From the NCBI GenBank assembly GCA_958410215.1, contig CATYOF010000001.1, positions 199,205-263,204 on the forward strand: a DNA stretch of 64,000 nt. The letters run 5' to 3'. The DNA is from an uncultured Cryptobacterium sp. (lineage in GTDB: Bacteria > Actinomycetota > Coriobacteriia > Coriobacteriales > Eggerthellaceae). The notes under the pieces were generated by a model, which worked only from the letters and a program-made list of their open reading frames with translations, was not told the DNA's origin and did not search any database. A program made the translations under genes and the position numbers. Of the stretch, positions 7,298 to 16,107 are shown piece after piece; the stretch's first letter is position 1; the number at the start of each line of letters is the position of its first letter.

Positions 7298-8912
7298 GGT
7301 TGGTGTCCCCTCCTGTTTTATGCTGACGGCGACGGGGCTTGCGATGAACAGTTTGCTTCGCTTCACCCGATACCGCACGGCTCTGCTGCGCTGGTTGGTT
7401 AGTACGATGACCTGCTTGATGCGATTTCACTGGTGCATTACGTATACCCGAAGACTTTTGTCCGGGGCGCTTTCGAGTGCGATTATTTTTTGCACTCCGT
7501 TCAAGCTTGTCGCCGCGTTCATTGCGCTCAATGCGATCTTTGCGCTCCACACGATCACGACGCTCGGCACGTTCAGTGCGTTCAGCTCGTTCGATCCGCC
7601 CACCGTGATCGTTGCGTCCCGCACGATCATTGCGTTCAGTATGATTGCGATGTTCGCCACGCTCAATTCGTGCACCGCGATTATTGCGTTCCCTACGATT
7701 TGTACGATCGCGCTTTTCGCGCTGGTTACGACGAGAATCTTTTTCAGACGAAGCATTACGGTCGCGCTTGCGCGAAACATCGCTTTGATCTTCCTTTTGA
7801 CGAACCGAAGCAGTGCGCGGCTCGTCTTTTACCTGAGCTACTCCATCAGCAGAAACTTCAACACTGCGGCGACGACGGGGCCTGCGATGCCTATCTTCTT
7901 TTGGCGCCGATTCTCCCCGCGTTGATTTTTCACCATGCGAAGGCTTAACGCTGCGCGCCTTTGGTTCAGCAAGCTTATCTTCACCAGTAAATGACGAAAC
8001 TTCCAAATCGGAAGACGATGATGCAAGCTCAAACAAGGAGAAGGGATCCGTTGAAGCGTAATGGTCGAACACTTCTTGACTAATGCGGCTCGGACGCTTT
8101 TCTTCTTCGGTAACTTCCATTTCCTCAAGGGGAACCTTGAAAGTTTTTCCATCTTCCAACTGAAGAGTAATGCGCTCAAGCGGCACATTAACTTCCGTTA
8201 CCTTTGCAATACCATCAGGTATTTCTATTTTTGCGCCCACTTTAGGAGCACGTGCATTTACTTCCTTATACGCTTCATATTCATAGCGCAAACAGCACAT
8301 TAACCTGCCGCAGCACCCCGAAATTTTTTGAGGATTAAGCGAAAGATTTTGCTCTTTTGCCATACGAATAGAAACGGGAGATAATTCACCACCCATGCGC
8401 GCACAGCAAAGTTCCTGGCCACAATGACCTAAGCCACCAATCATACGCGCGCCATCGCGCACGCCAATTTGGCGCATATCCACTCGAACATGAAATACAC
8501 TTGCAAGCTTACGAACCAAATCACGAAAATCAATGCGTTCTTCGGACTCAAAATAAAAAACAGCCTTGTCGCCATCAAACAAAAATTCAACCATGACTGG
8601 CCGCATTTGATCGCTTGCTTCAGCCGCTAATTCTTTGAAGGTCGCAAGCGCATCTTCGCCTTTTTGACGTAATTCTTCCGCTCGTTCAATATCTGCCTCA
8701 TCTGCGATACGCAAAACCGGTTTTAAGGGTGACTTTAACTGAGCAATCATTTCATCGCTTACTTCCATGATGTCTGCCGTGGCGACACCAAATTCTGAAC
8801 CTCGTTCAGTGCTAACGATTACTCGATCACCTGCACATACGTTATATTCAGCTGGATCAAACCACAAAACCCTGGTTCCAGCTTGAAGTTTAATGGGGGT
8901 TACCCGAACCAT
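7287..8912 (-). CDS. ricT: RicT/YaaT-like PSP1 protein with long charged tail
   Basis: A 541-residue protein. The first ~270 residues are the PSP1/RicT domain with the conserved cysteine pattern GHCGQELCCA and GCCGRLMCCLRYE, which in Bacillus RicAFT ligates Fe-S and helps target RNase Y. The rest is a disordered tail: a Ser/Pro/Lys stretch (~280-370) and then ~150 residues built on Arg/Asp/Glu/Asn units (RDRVERKDRIERNERGD) ending in Lys/Arg/Pro/Gln. Normal family length is ~270-300. Its place directly after tmk-holB is the standard Firmicutes and actinobacterial order. The ATG at 8912 overlaps holB by 23 bases. The tail resembles RNA-binding low-complexity segments of RNA degradation proteins; that role is inferred. 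Confidence 0.9.
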   Translation of the reverse strand: MVRVTPIKLQAGTRVLWFDPAEYNVCAGDRVIVSTERGSEFGVATADIMEVSDEMIAQLKSPLKPVLRIADEADIERAEELRQKGEDALATFKELAAEASDQMRPVMVEFLFDGDKAVFYFESEERIDFRDLVRKLASVFHVRVDMRQIGVRDGARMIGGLGHCGQELCCARMGGELSPVSIRMAKEQNLSLNPQKISGCCGRLMCCLRYEYEAYKEVNARAPKVGAKIEIPDGIAKVTEVNVPLERITLQLEDGKTFKVPLEEMEVTEEEKRPSRISQEVFDHYASTDPFSLFELASSSSDLEVSSFTGEDKLAEPKARSVKPSHGEKSTRGESAPKEDRHRRPRRRRSVEVSADGVAQVKDEPRTASVRQKEDQSDVSRKRDRNASSEKDSRRNQREKRDRTNRRERNNRGARIERGEHRNHTERNDRAGRNDHGGRIERAERTERAERRDRVERKDRIERNERGDKLERSAKNNRTRKRPGQKSSGIRNAPVKSHQAGHRTNQPAQQSRAVSGEAKQTVHRKPRRRQHKTGGDTNHAK

Positions 8913-10020
8913 TCAAAACCTCTCTTATCGAAAAAAGAAGTACATCTAAACATGTCTCTGGTGAAACATTATAGCTAAGCACCTCATCAGTCTTATAGGT
9001 TTCACGTAATGCGCTCATGATGCCTGCCGGCACCACCCTTTGCGCCATACGCTCGAGTACTTCTTGTTGATCTTTATTAACCACTAAATCGGGGGTTCCT
9101 GAAGCAATCATCAATATATCGCGCAACCACGAACGAATAATGGACGTGGTTTGGTTAAGAGATTCGCGCGTTGCCATACTGAGAGCTCGCTTATGACGAA
9201 GCTCTATCTGCTTTAAGGCTGATTTGGTTAAGAAATCTGCCGATTCAGCCAATTCTTCACTTTGCTGAGTTCGCACATTATCAAGTGGAGCTTTAGCGCG
9301 TTCAATAAGTTCAGCAGCATATTCCAAAACATCGCGCTCATCGCTTAAGGGTAAATTGCCCAGCACTTCCATAATGCGCGCACGAAATTCTGCACGTTCG
9401 GCACTTTTTGCAAACACCATAGCGCGCGTGATAGACCCATTACACGCTTCAATAGCAATACGGGCCTGAATAGGGGTTACCCCTGTTTTTTGAGAAAGAA
9501 TACCCGCCGCTTCTCGTGCCGGAATATGACGAAACGGCACCACCTGGCAGCGAGACACAATAGTGGGTAAAACCGCTTCTCGCGTACGACCTAGTAAGAT
9601 AAAGGTAACGCCTTCAACTGGCTCTTCGAGCGTTTTCAAAAAGGCATTAGCCGCGCTTACCCCAAGCAAGTCCACGCGATCAAGAATGTAGATTTTCCCC
9701 TTTGCACGAATAGGCGCCAAAGATACCCCTGACACTATTTCGCGAATTTGCTCAATTAAATATCCTTGCGCACCTTCGGGCGCGTAAAAGTGAACATCAG
9801 GGTGTTTTCTGCGTTCAATACGGCGACAATCATCACAGGTACGGCACCCGTGATCCTTGCATAACAGCGCTTGAGCAAAAGCATAGGCCGCTGCCGTTTT
9901 ATTGGAACCTGCAGGACCCGTGAACAGATAGGCATGACTTACTCGGCCAGACGCAATTGAGGCACGAAAGAACTCTCGTACCCGCGGCTGACCAAATATA
10001 CCGTCAAAAACATCGCTCAC
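8890..10020 (-). CDS. holB: DNA polymerase III delta-prime subunit
   Basis: A 376-residue clamp-loader AAA+ subunit. Seen in order: a variant Walker A, FTGPAGSNKTAAA; a four-cysteine zinc module, CKDHGCRTCDDC; Walker B, IYILDRVDLL; the NAFLKTLEEP helix; and the SRC motif, IVSRCQ. It works in the replisome, opening the beta clamp with gamma/tau and delta. The start is GTG at 10020, only 2 bases after the tmk stop, and its end overlaps ricT, so the three genes are tightly coupled. The Walker A Gly-Ser-Asn-Lys-Thr keeps Lys and Thr, so ATP binding cannot be ruled out, although delta-prime is usually inactive. Confidence 0.93.
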   Translation of the reverse strand: MSDVFDGIFGQPRVREFFRASIASGRVSHAYLFTGPAGSNKTAAAYAFAQALLCKDHGCRTCDDCRRIERRKHPDVHFYAPEGAQGYLIEQIREIVSGVSLAPIRAKGKIYILDRVDLLGVSAANAFLKTLEEPVEGVTFILLGRTREAVLPTIVSRCQVVPFRHIPAREAAGILSQKTGVTPIQARIAIEACNGSITRAMVFAKSAERAEFRARIMEVLGNLPLSDERDVLEYAAELIERAKAPLDNVRTQQSEELAESADFLTKSALKQIELRHKRALSMATRESLNQTTSIIRSWLRDILMIASGTPDLVVNKDQQEVLERMAQRVVPAGIMSALRETYKTDEVLSYNVSPETCLDVLLFSIREVLNGSGNPH

Positions 10021-10022
10021 TG

Positions 10023-10772
10023 TTATTCTTCACCCAATGATATTTGTACCTTAGCTGACGTATTGCGCTTCAAAATTGGATCGAAAAACCCCTGCTTCCA
10101 CACTTCGCTTTCGGGACCCCAGTTAAACACATCAGCCAGTTCTTTAAAAATAGCACGCGCCGTTTCATTTTTAGCACCTGCCGAAGAAACCACGCGAATA
10201 CGTGCAGGATTTTCTGCAGCAAGACGAAGAAACGCCGCATTGACGCGCGCATGAAAATCGGCACCTGCCTGCTCAAGACGATCGGCATCACCATGATGGG
10301 TAGCGCGATCGAGCCCAACCTCTGCCGAAGCTTCCGTGGTAAGCAAAATAGTGCGACAAGGATGCACTCCTTGACACGCAAAGATATTTGCCTGGCGAAC
10401 AAACGATAGGGGTAAACCGCGCCCATGCGCCTGGTAGGCAATAGTTGAATCATAAAAACGGTCCAGCAGCACCACCGCACCACGAGCAAGCGCAGGAATA
10501 ATTACCTCTTTAACAATTTGCGCCCGAGCAGCTTCGTAAATAAGCAGTTCAGTTTCGTCGGACATGGCCGAATTTTCCGGGTTCAGCACAATCTGTCGCA
10601 ACGATTCACCAATTGAAGTTCCGCCGGGTTCGCGCAGGCACAACACTTCATGCCCCATGTTCCGAAGGCATGTGGCCAAAAACGTAATATGCGTGGTTTT
10701 GCCAGCGCCATCACCACCTTCAAAGGTAATGAAAATGCCTGGACCCGTGGAAGTTTCTTGCGTGCTGGTCAC
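10023..10772 (-). CDS. tmk: Thymidylate kinase
   Basis: A 249-residue dTMP kinase making dTDP for DNA synthesis. The P-loop FEGGDGAGKTTH, the LREPGGTSIGE (DR/E-P-G) motif and the DRFYDSTIAYQ substrate motif are intact, with a lid region RATHHGDADRLEQ. The family is usually 200-215 residues; the extra length here is a short N-terminal leader and a ~35-residue C-terminal extension with no known role. The start is GTG at 10772 (box TAGGAT). It lies between the fumarase genes and holB with gaps of 12 and 2 bases, so it is in the same transcription unit. Confidence 0.94.
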   Translation of the reverse strand: MTSTQETSTGPGIFITFEGGDGAGKTTHITFLATCLRNMGHEVLCLREPGGTSIGESLRQIVLNPENSAMSDETELLIYEAARAQIVKEVIIPALARGAVVLLDRFYDSTIAYQAHGRGLPLSFVRQANIFACQGVHPCRTILLTTEASAEVGLDRATHHGDADRLEQAGADFHARVNAAFLRLAAENPARIRVVSSAGAKNETARAIFKELADVFNWGPESEVWKQGFFDPILKRNTSAKVQISLGEE

Positions 10773-10784
10773 AAATAGATCCTA

Positions 10785-11315
10785 TCAATCAAGAGAATAA
10801 ATGTCGTTTCCTGCAACATCTATACCTACAAACACAGGAAAATCAACAACTTCAATTTTACGAAGGGCTTCGGTGCCTAAATCATCATACGCTAAGGTTT
10901 CGCATGATTGCACACACTTCGCCAAATACGCTGCAGCGCCACCTACCGCTACGAAGTATACGCCACCAGTGCGCATGCAAGCTTCACGTACCGCTTCCGA
11001 ACGCGTTCCTTTACCAACAGTTGCTGCCACACCGCAATCCATAAGATACGGCGCCGCAAAATCCATACGAGAAGCCGTCGTAGGACCAATAGCACCAAAG
11101 GGACGGCCCGCCGCTTCGGGGGTAGGACCCGCATAAAAAATGGTCTGACCCGAAAGGCCATAAGGTAGCTCGCCAGATTCACCCATTTCTTCCAAAAGAC
11201 GCTGATGACCCGCATCGCGCAAGGTAAACAAAGGGCCAGTAAGCATACAGGCCTGTCCCGCCTTCAGAGTTTTAAGAATTTCTCGACCCAGAGGAAGAGT
11301 TAACTTTAACGCCAT
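10785..11315 (-). CDS. Fumarate hydratase, beta subunit (class I, Fe-S)
   Basis: A 176-residue small subunit of a two-chain iron-sulfur hydro-lyase (fumarase or tartrate dehydratase C-terminal domain). Visible are LPLGREILKTLKAGQ, YAGPTPEAAGRPFGAIGPTTASRMD, the GKGTRS turn and the end segment FPVFVGIDVAGNDIY. It starts two bases after the alpha subunit stop. Fumarase is preferred over tartrate dehydratase because the malate dehydrogenase gene is directly upstream: together they interconvert oxaloacetate, malate and fumarate, the reductive arm that feeds fumarate respiration. Confidence 0.88.
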   Translation of the reverse strand: MALKLTLPLGREILKTLKAGQACMLTGPLFTLRDAGHQRLLEEMGESGELPYGLSGQTIFYAGPTPEAAGRPFGAIGPTTASRMDFAAPYLMDCGVAATVGKGTRSEAVREACMRTGGVYFVAVGGAAAYLAKCVQSCETLAYDDLGTEALRKIEVVDFPVFVGIDVAGNDIYSLD

Positions 11316-11317
11316 AG

Positions 11318-12256
11318 CTAATTCTCCTCCTTTGCTTCTTCGAACCGTACCCCTTTGCTTTGTAGCACATCTAAAAGCGTCTTGGTAACCTCACCAGGAA
11401 CCTCTGCACAGGCAAGATCTACCGTTGCACGACGCATAGCAGAACAGCCCATATTCACCGCCACGGGAAGTGCAGCAATATGACACGGTGCTGTTTCAAC
11501 TCTTACTCCAAGAGCGGTGGTACAACCACCTAATGCTCCTGCGCCAATACCCGTTGCGTTAATAGCTGAAAGCAATTCCGCCTCAAACGCAGCCGTTTCT
11601 GAATTAGGGTGATTTTGTCCCAGCGGACGCATAAGAGCATGCTTAGCAAGGCCACCAACCTTATCGAAAGTAGCCCCTATACCTACACCCACAATTAAGG
11701 GAGGACACGCATTTGCTGCTTTTTCACGCACGCATTGCAGTACCGTATCGATAATACCCTGCTTGCCAGCACTTGGAGTAAGCATAACCACACGGCTTGC
11801 ATTGTCCGAACCGCCACCCTTAAGCATGACATGCAACCGAGCCACTCCCGGCTCATCAACCGTATGAATTTCACAAAAAGCAGGAGTATTATCCCCTGTG
11901 TTCGTTCGGTCAAACAAAGCATCGCAGACCACCGACTTGCGCAAACGAGCTTCGCTATACGCCTGTGCCACCGCTTCGTTAACACGAGAAAGCGCATCGC
12001 CGGGCACCAACACATCGGGACCCACTTCCAAACAAACCCAAACAGTGCCAGTATCCTGACAAATTGGAACCTTATCCTGTTTTGCTATGCGCGCATTTTC
12101 CACCAACTGATCAAGCACAATGCGTGCACGTTCGCCTGTTTCAACTTCACGAACTGTCATAAGACCCGCCAGAATATCGTCAGGAAGTACGCTGGCAAGT
12201 TGCGGAATAAGACAAGCCAGCGTGTCATACACGCTGGCAGCAGTAACTACTTTCAT
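11318..12256 (-). CDS. Fumarate hydratase, alpha subunit (class I, Fe-S)
   Basis: A ~312-residue catalytic large subunit. Cysteine-bearing motifs KVPICQDTGTVWV, VLQCVREKAANACPP and GALGGCTTALGV fit the three-Cys coordination of the oxygen-sensitive 4Fe-4S cluster in class I fumarases; GGSDNASRVVMLTPS and VGIGATFDKVGGLAKHAL are further family blocks. Two ATGs are possible (12268 and 12256). The ribosome site AAAAAGG abuts the first with no spacer, so the second is preferred, though its spacing is long. It follows mdh after a short gap. Such enzymes suit strict anaerobes. Confidence 0.9.
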   Translation of the reverse strand: MKVVTAASVYDTLACLIPQLASVLPDDILAGLMTVREVETGERARIVLDQLVENARIAKQDKVPICQDTGTVWVCLEVGPDVLVPGDALSRVNEAVAQAYSEARLRKSVVCDALFDRTNTGDNTPAFCEIHTVDEPGVARLHVMLKGGGSDNASRVVMLTPSAGKQGIIDTVLQCVREKAANACPPLIVGVGIGATFDKVGGLAKHALMRPLGQNHPNSETAAFEAELLSAINATGIGAGALGGCTTALGVRVETAPCHIAALPVAVNMGCSAMRRATVDLACAEVPGEVTKTLLDVLQSKGVRFEEAKEEN

Positions 12257-12273
12257 TAGAGTGGACATCCTTT

Positions 12274-13197
12274 TTATTTAGGAAGGTTTTCCAAACCCTT
12301 TTTCACACTTGCAGCAGATTCGTGCAGTGCAGCCATTTCTTCTTCGGTAAGATCGAATTCAACAATTTCTTCAACGCCATTCTTGCCCAAACGACAAGGA
12401 ATATTCATGTAGAGATCGTTCAAGCCATATTCACCATCAATGTAAGCGCAAACGCTCATAACTTCCTTAGAATCGGTAAGAATTGCTTCTACCATCTTTG
12501 CAATGGAAGCACCAGGAGCATAATAGGCAGAGCCAGTTTTAAGGAAGGCTACCACTTCAGCACCGCCTTTGGTGCAGCGCTTGGTAACTTCTTCAATTTC
12601 TTCTGCACTTAGAAGTTCAGTAATGGGGGTGCCCTTTACTGTAGTATAGCGAGGCCAGCAAACCATACCCTCACCATGAGCACCTAGCGCCCATGCCTCT
12701 ACGTCAGCAGGTTCACAGCCAAGCTTTTCACATACCGCAAAAGAAAGACGGGAAGAATCCAGTACGCCACCCATACCCATCAAACGATTAGCGGGAAGCC
12801 CAGATTTCTTGTAGGCAAGATAGGTCATAACGTCGAGAGGATTGGTTACACAAATATAAACCGCGTTAGGAGAAGCCTCCATTGCCTGTTCAATAACAGA
12901 AGACATAATGCCAGAATTTACTCCCAGCAAATCTTCGCGCGTCATGCCAGGCTTGCGAGCAATACCAGCCGTAATTACTACAACATCAGAATCTTTTGTT
13001 GCTGCATAATCGTTGGTGCCCGTAACGTTTACCGTAAACTTTTCTACGGAACGCATATGCATCATATCAAGTGCTTTACCCTGGGGAAGACCTTCTGCAA
13101 CGTCCACCAGAACAACGTCGGCAAGATTTTTTGAAGCAATGATATGTGCTGCAGTTGCACCTACATTACCTGCACCTACGATGGTTACTTTGCTCAT
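12274..13197 (-). CDS. mdh: Malate dehydrogenase (LDH-like)
   Basis: A 307-residue NAD-dependent enzyme of the LDH/MDH superfamily. The Rossmann motif VGAGNVGATAA, the acidic NAD-selecting DVAEG, the mobile loop ITAGIARKPGMTREDLL with substrate-binding arginines, the VTNPLDVMT motif and the catalytic HGE in ALGAHGEGMV are all present; the Arg at the loop's specificity position favours oxaloacetate/malate over pyruvate. The ATG at 13197 has AGAGGAG upstream. It heads a run with both fumarase subunits, and a promoter probably lies in the 92 bases after topA (candidate TTGTAT and GATAAT about 18 bases apart, weak evidence). Confidence 0.95.
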   Translation of the reverse strand: MSKVTIVGAGNVGATAAHIIASKNLADVVLVDVAEGLPQGKALDMMHMRSVEKFTVNVTGTNDYAATKDSDVVVITAGIARKPGMTREDLLGVNSGIMSSVIEQAMEASPNAVYICVTNPLDVMTYLAYKKSGLPANRLMGMGGVLDSSRLSFAVCEKLGCEPADVEAWALGAHGEGMVCWPRYTTVKGTPITELLSAEEIEEVTKRCTKGGAEVVAFLKTGSAYYAPGASIAKMVEAILTDSKEVMSVCAYIDGEYGLNDLYMNIPCRLGKNGVEEIVEFDLTEEEMAALHESAASVKKGLENLPK

Positions 13198-13289
13198 AGT
13201 ATTAGCTCCTCTTTACGTTACGATTTAAAACACAACAGGGTGTAATCGTTATTATCTTACTTTTTGCGCTCACTATACAAGTAAACGCC

Positions 13290-15872
13290 TTATTCCGCTT
13301 TGCTTGATGTGCTCGTTGCTTTGGTGGTTTTCTTCGTTGTTCTTCCTGTTGCCTTCTTCGCGGTTTTCTTCGTTGATTTTCCCGTTTTACCTGCTGTTTT
13401 TGCTGCTGCCTTAGCTGCCTTAGCTTCCTTTGCCGCAGCCTTCTTTTCTTCCGCTTCCTTCTTTGCGGGGCAGTTAAAGTTCGGGCACAGCTTCCAAGGA
13501 CCACGGTTAGTCGTAACAATAACCATAGGCGCACCGCAGCTTTCGCATACTTCTTCAGTTGCCGTAAGCGCACCATACTGAGGTAGCGGATAGCCCGTAC
13601 CGCATTCGTCGTAGTTTTCGCAACGAATGAAACGCTTCAGCGTACGTGGATTTTTGCGTGCGATCAACTTAGCGCGCTTACCTTCAGCCGCGCAGGTTGG
13701 GCATTCACCCACTACTAAATCGGGCTCTTTGTTAGTTTCGCATTCCGGATCGATACACAGCACGCGTGGTTTTGAACGAAATGCGGTAACTTTGATTTGG
13801 GGCATGCCACACACCGGACATTTTTCTTCCAGTGCTTCAATTTTGCCCTTAGGAAGCGGATAGGTTACATCACATTCAGGCCATCCCGAACAGCCAATAA
13901 ACATGGAACGTGTTTTTTGGGAAGTGCGCAGCTGTAAATCCTTGCCGCATTTCGGACACGGACCCACATAGGCATCCGCCGCAACTGCATCCGCCAGAGC
14001 ATCTTTAACTTCTTCTGAATGAGGAAGTAAGCCCGCTAGTTGTTCGGAAAGCAAGTTGCGAGAATTCATAACTACTTCGCCCTTGGTTTTTTGCCCCAGA
14101 GCAATATTGTCCATTTCCTTTTCAAGTTCAGCAGTCATTTCCGGATGGGTAATATGGGGTGCAAATTTATCCAGCGCATCACATACCGCCATACCAAGCT
14201 GAGAAGGCTCAATGGGGTCGTTTTGAATATATTTGACCGTATACAAACGCTCAATAATAGAATGGCGCGTAGACTTAGTACCAAGCCCCAGCTTTTCCAT
14301 TTCTTGAATAAGCTTACCCTGGGAATAACGGGCTGGTGGTTCAGTTTGTTTTTTGGTACAGGTAGCACCGCCAAACACCACATCCATTCCTTCACTTAAT
14401 GCAGGAAGCTGCTCGTCTTTTTTAAGCCCATAGGGATAAATGGCGCGAAATCCCGGCTGCACTAAAACATCGCCCTTTGCCACAAAAGGTTCACCCTGAA
14501 CATCAAGCACCACTTTGGTGCCTTCCACTACCGCCGCATCCGACAATGTTGCCATAAAACGACGTGCAATAAGGTTATAGAGCTTATATTCAGCAGGTGC
14601 TAAATCATCTGGAGTCGCACTTGCGGTTGGATAAATTGGGGGATGGTCGGTTGTTTCCTTTTTGCCGCGCGTAGCCTTAAGCGTTCCCTTTTTAAGAAGC
14701 TCTTCACAATAGGGCTTATATGCAGGATTGCCCATAATGTTGCGAAGCGTTGCTGCTAAATCTAAAGATGACGGATACACCGTATTATCAACACGCGGAT
14801 AGCTGATGTAACCATCCATATATAAACTCTCGGCAATGCGCATAGTACGCGCAGGAGACAAACCTTCAGCCGATGCCGCTGCCATTAAGGATGTGGTATT
14901 AAACGGAACCGGAGGTGCCACGGTACGCTTGCGCTTAGTGATTTCCGATACACGCGCATGCGTTGCGCCCTCAATGTGATCCATAACAGCCTTGGCAGCT
15001 TCTTCCGATTTGAAGCGAGCCGTAGCATGAGGCGCACTAAACTTTTCAGGATCTTCCCCAAAATCTGCCTTAATCACCCAATAATCTTCAGGCACAAATG
15101 CCAAACGTTCGCGCTCGCGTGCCACAATCAAGGCAAGCGTTGGCGTCTGTACGCGACCAGAGGAACGCACATTGCCGTATCCCGCAAACTTTACCAACGT
15201 AAGATAGCGCGTTAAAACCGCACCCCAAATAAGGTCAATATCCTGACGTGAAGCACCCGCACTCGCTAGATTAGTGTCAAGCGTAACTAAATTATCAAAC
15301 GCATGGGTTATTTCTTCTTTAGTAAAGGCCGAATAACGCGCACGCGAAACAGGAGCACTTGGATTTACTTCCTGAATGCAGGAAAGGGCATCCGATCCAA
15401 TAAGTTCGCCTTCGCGGTCAAAGTCCGTTGCGATAATGATTGAATCCGCTTTTTTAGCAAGATTTTTAAGCGAACGAATAATGTCTTTTTCCTTGGGTCG
15501 CTTTTCAATAGGCGCATACACCAAATAAGGCAACGCCTCCATTTTCCACGCCTTAAGTTCTACCCCATCTTCAGTGAAAGGCTTTTTCTTTTTGAATGGT
15601 GGACGCGCAAGCGATTTTGGAATATCGGCATCCATTACTTCTCCATCGGCATTAACACCCTTCCAGCCTCCACGCTTTTTATATACCAGCGCCGTAGCGA
15701 AATCGGGCTCTAAGATATGGCCGCGAAGGCCAATGGTTACCCATTCTTCCCCTTCAACCGTAAAGCGGTATACGGGAGTTGAATATACCTTGTCTGCCTT
15801 TGGTTTTGTTGCACCCAATAAATCTGCAATTTTTTGAGCCGCGTCATTTTTCTCGGTTACAACCAGTTTCAC
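13290..15872 (-). CDS. topA: DNA topoisomerase I (type IA, archaeal-like core)
   Basis: An 860-residue type IA enzyme that relaxes negative supercoils. The Toprim domain has MKLVVTEKNDAAQKIA and ATDFDREGELIGSDAL; the active-site Tyr is in GYISYPRVDNTVYP. Around residues 610-790 lie several Cys4-type zinc modules (CPKCG, CPVCG, CPTC, CESCG), then a ~60-residue Lys/Ala/Thr-rich basic tail. The sequence around SRQDIDLIWGAVLTRYLTL and the Tyr motif resemble archaeal topoisomerase I rather than the usual bacterial QQARRxLDRLVGY form. The start is GTG at 15872 behind AAGGAGG. The single-stranded DNA strand passage role is established for the family; the archaeal affinity is from motif memory. Confidence 0.93.
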   Translation of the reverse strand: MKLVVTEKNDAAQKIADLLGATKPKADKVYSTPVYRFTVEGEEWVTIGLRGHILEPDFATALVYKKRGGWKGVNADGEVMDADIPKSLARPPFKKKKPFTEDGVELKAWKMEALPYLVYAPIEKRPKEKDIIRSLKNLAKKADSIIIATDFDREGELIGSDALSCIQEVNPSAPVSRARYSAFTKEEITHAFDNLVTLDTNLASAGASRQDIDLIWGAVLTRYLTLVKFAGYGNVRSSGRVQTPTLALIVARERERLAFVPEDYWVIKADFGEDPEKFSAPHATARFKSEEAAKAVMDHIEGATHARVSEITKRKRTVAPPVPFNTTSLMAAASAEGLSPARTMRIAESLYMDGYISYPRVDNTVYPSSLDLAATLRNIMGNPAYKPYCEELLKKGTLKATRGKKETTDHPPIYPTASATPDDLAPAEYKLYNLIARRFMATLSDAAVVEGTKVVLDVQGEPFVAKGDVLVQPGFRAIYPYGLKKDEQLPALSEGMDVVFGGATCTKKQTEPPARYSQGKLIQEMEKLGLGTKSTRHSIIERLYTVKYIQNDPIEPSQLGMAVCDALDKFAPHITHPEMTAELEKEMDNIALGQKTKGEVVMNSRNLLSEQLAGLLPHSEEVKDALADAVAADAYVGPCPKCGKDLQLRTSQKTRSMFIGCSGWPECDVTYPLPKGKIEALEEKCPVCGMPQIKVTAFRSKPRVLCIDPECETNKEPDLVVGECPTCAAEGKRAKLIARKNPRTLKRFIRCENYDECGTGYPLPQYGALTATEEVCESCGAPMVIVTTNRGPWKLCPNFNCPAKKEAEEKKAAAKEAKAAKAAAKTAGKTGKSTKKTAKKATGRTTKKTTKATSTSSKAE

Positions 15873-16107
15873 GCGGTTCCTCCTTTTCGTTCACACGGTT
15901 TAACCCCGATGTCGTTAATTTACGTGTGCGGGGATTTACGTTTGTACTGTTTGAATGTATTTTGAACGCACTCTGAATACACTCTGCGCGTATCCAATTA
16001 GCGTACCCAATTCGCCCAAACAGAATCGCAGCATTTTGCCGCAGTATGCTACAGCATACACGAATTTATGTGTCTAACTCATTATTCTGGAAACTTATAC
16101 GATAGTT

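Noticed and set aside
7296..7948. Plus-strand frames of 171-209 codons across ricT
   Set aside because: They are shadows of the repetitive Arg/Asp/Glu tail of ricT on the other strand and have no start signals.
16044..16059. Small dyad GTATGC-TACA-GCATAC between topA and the DUF1385 gene
   Set aside because: Six base pairs in an AT-rich spacer are expected by chance; it is not placed clearly relative to a promoter.
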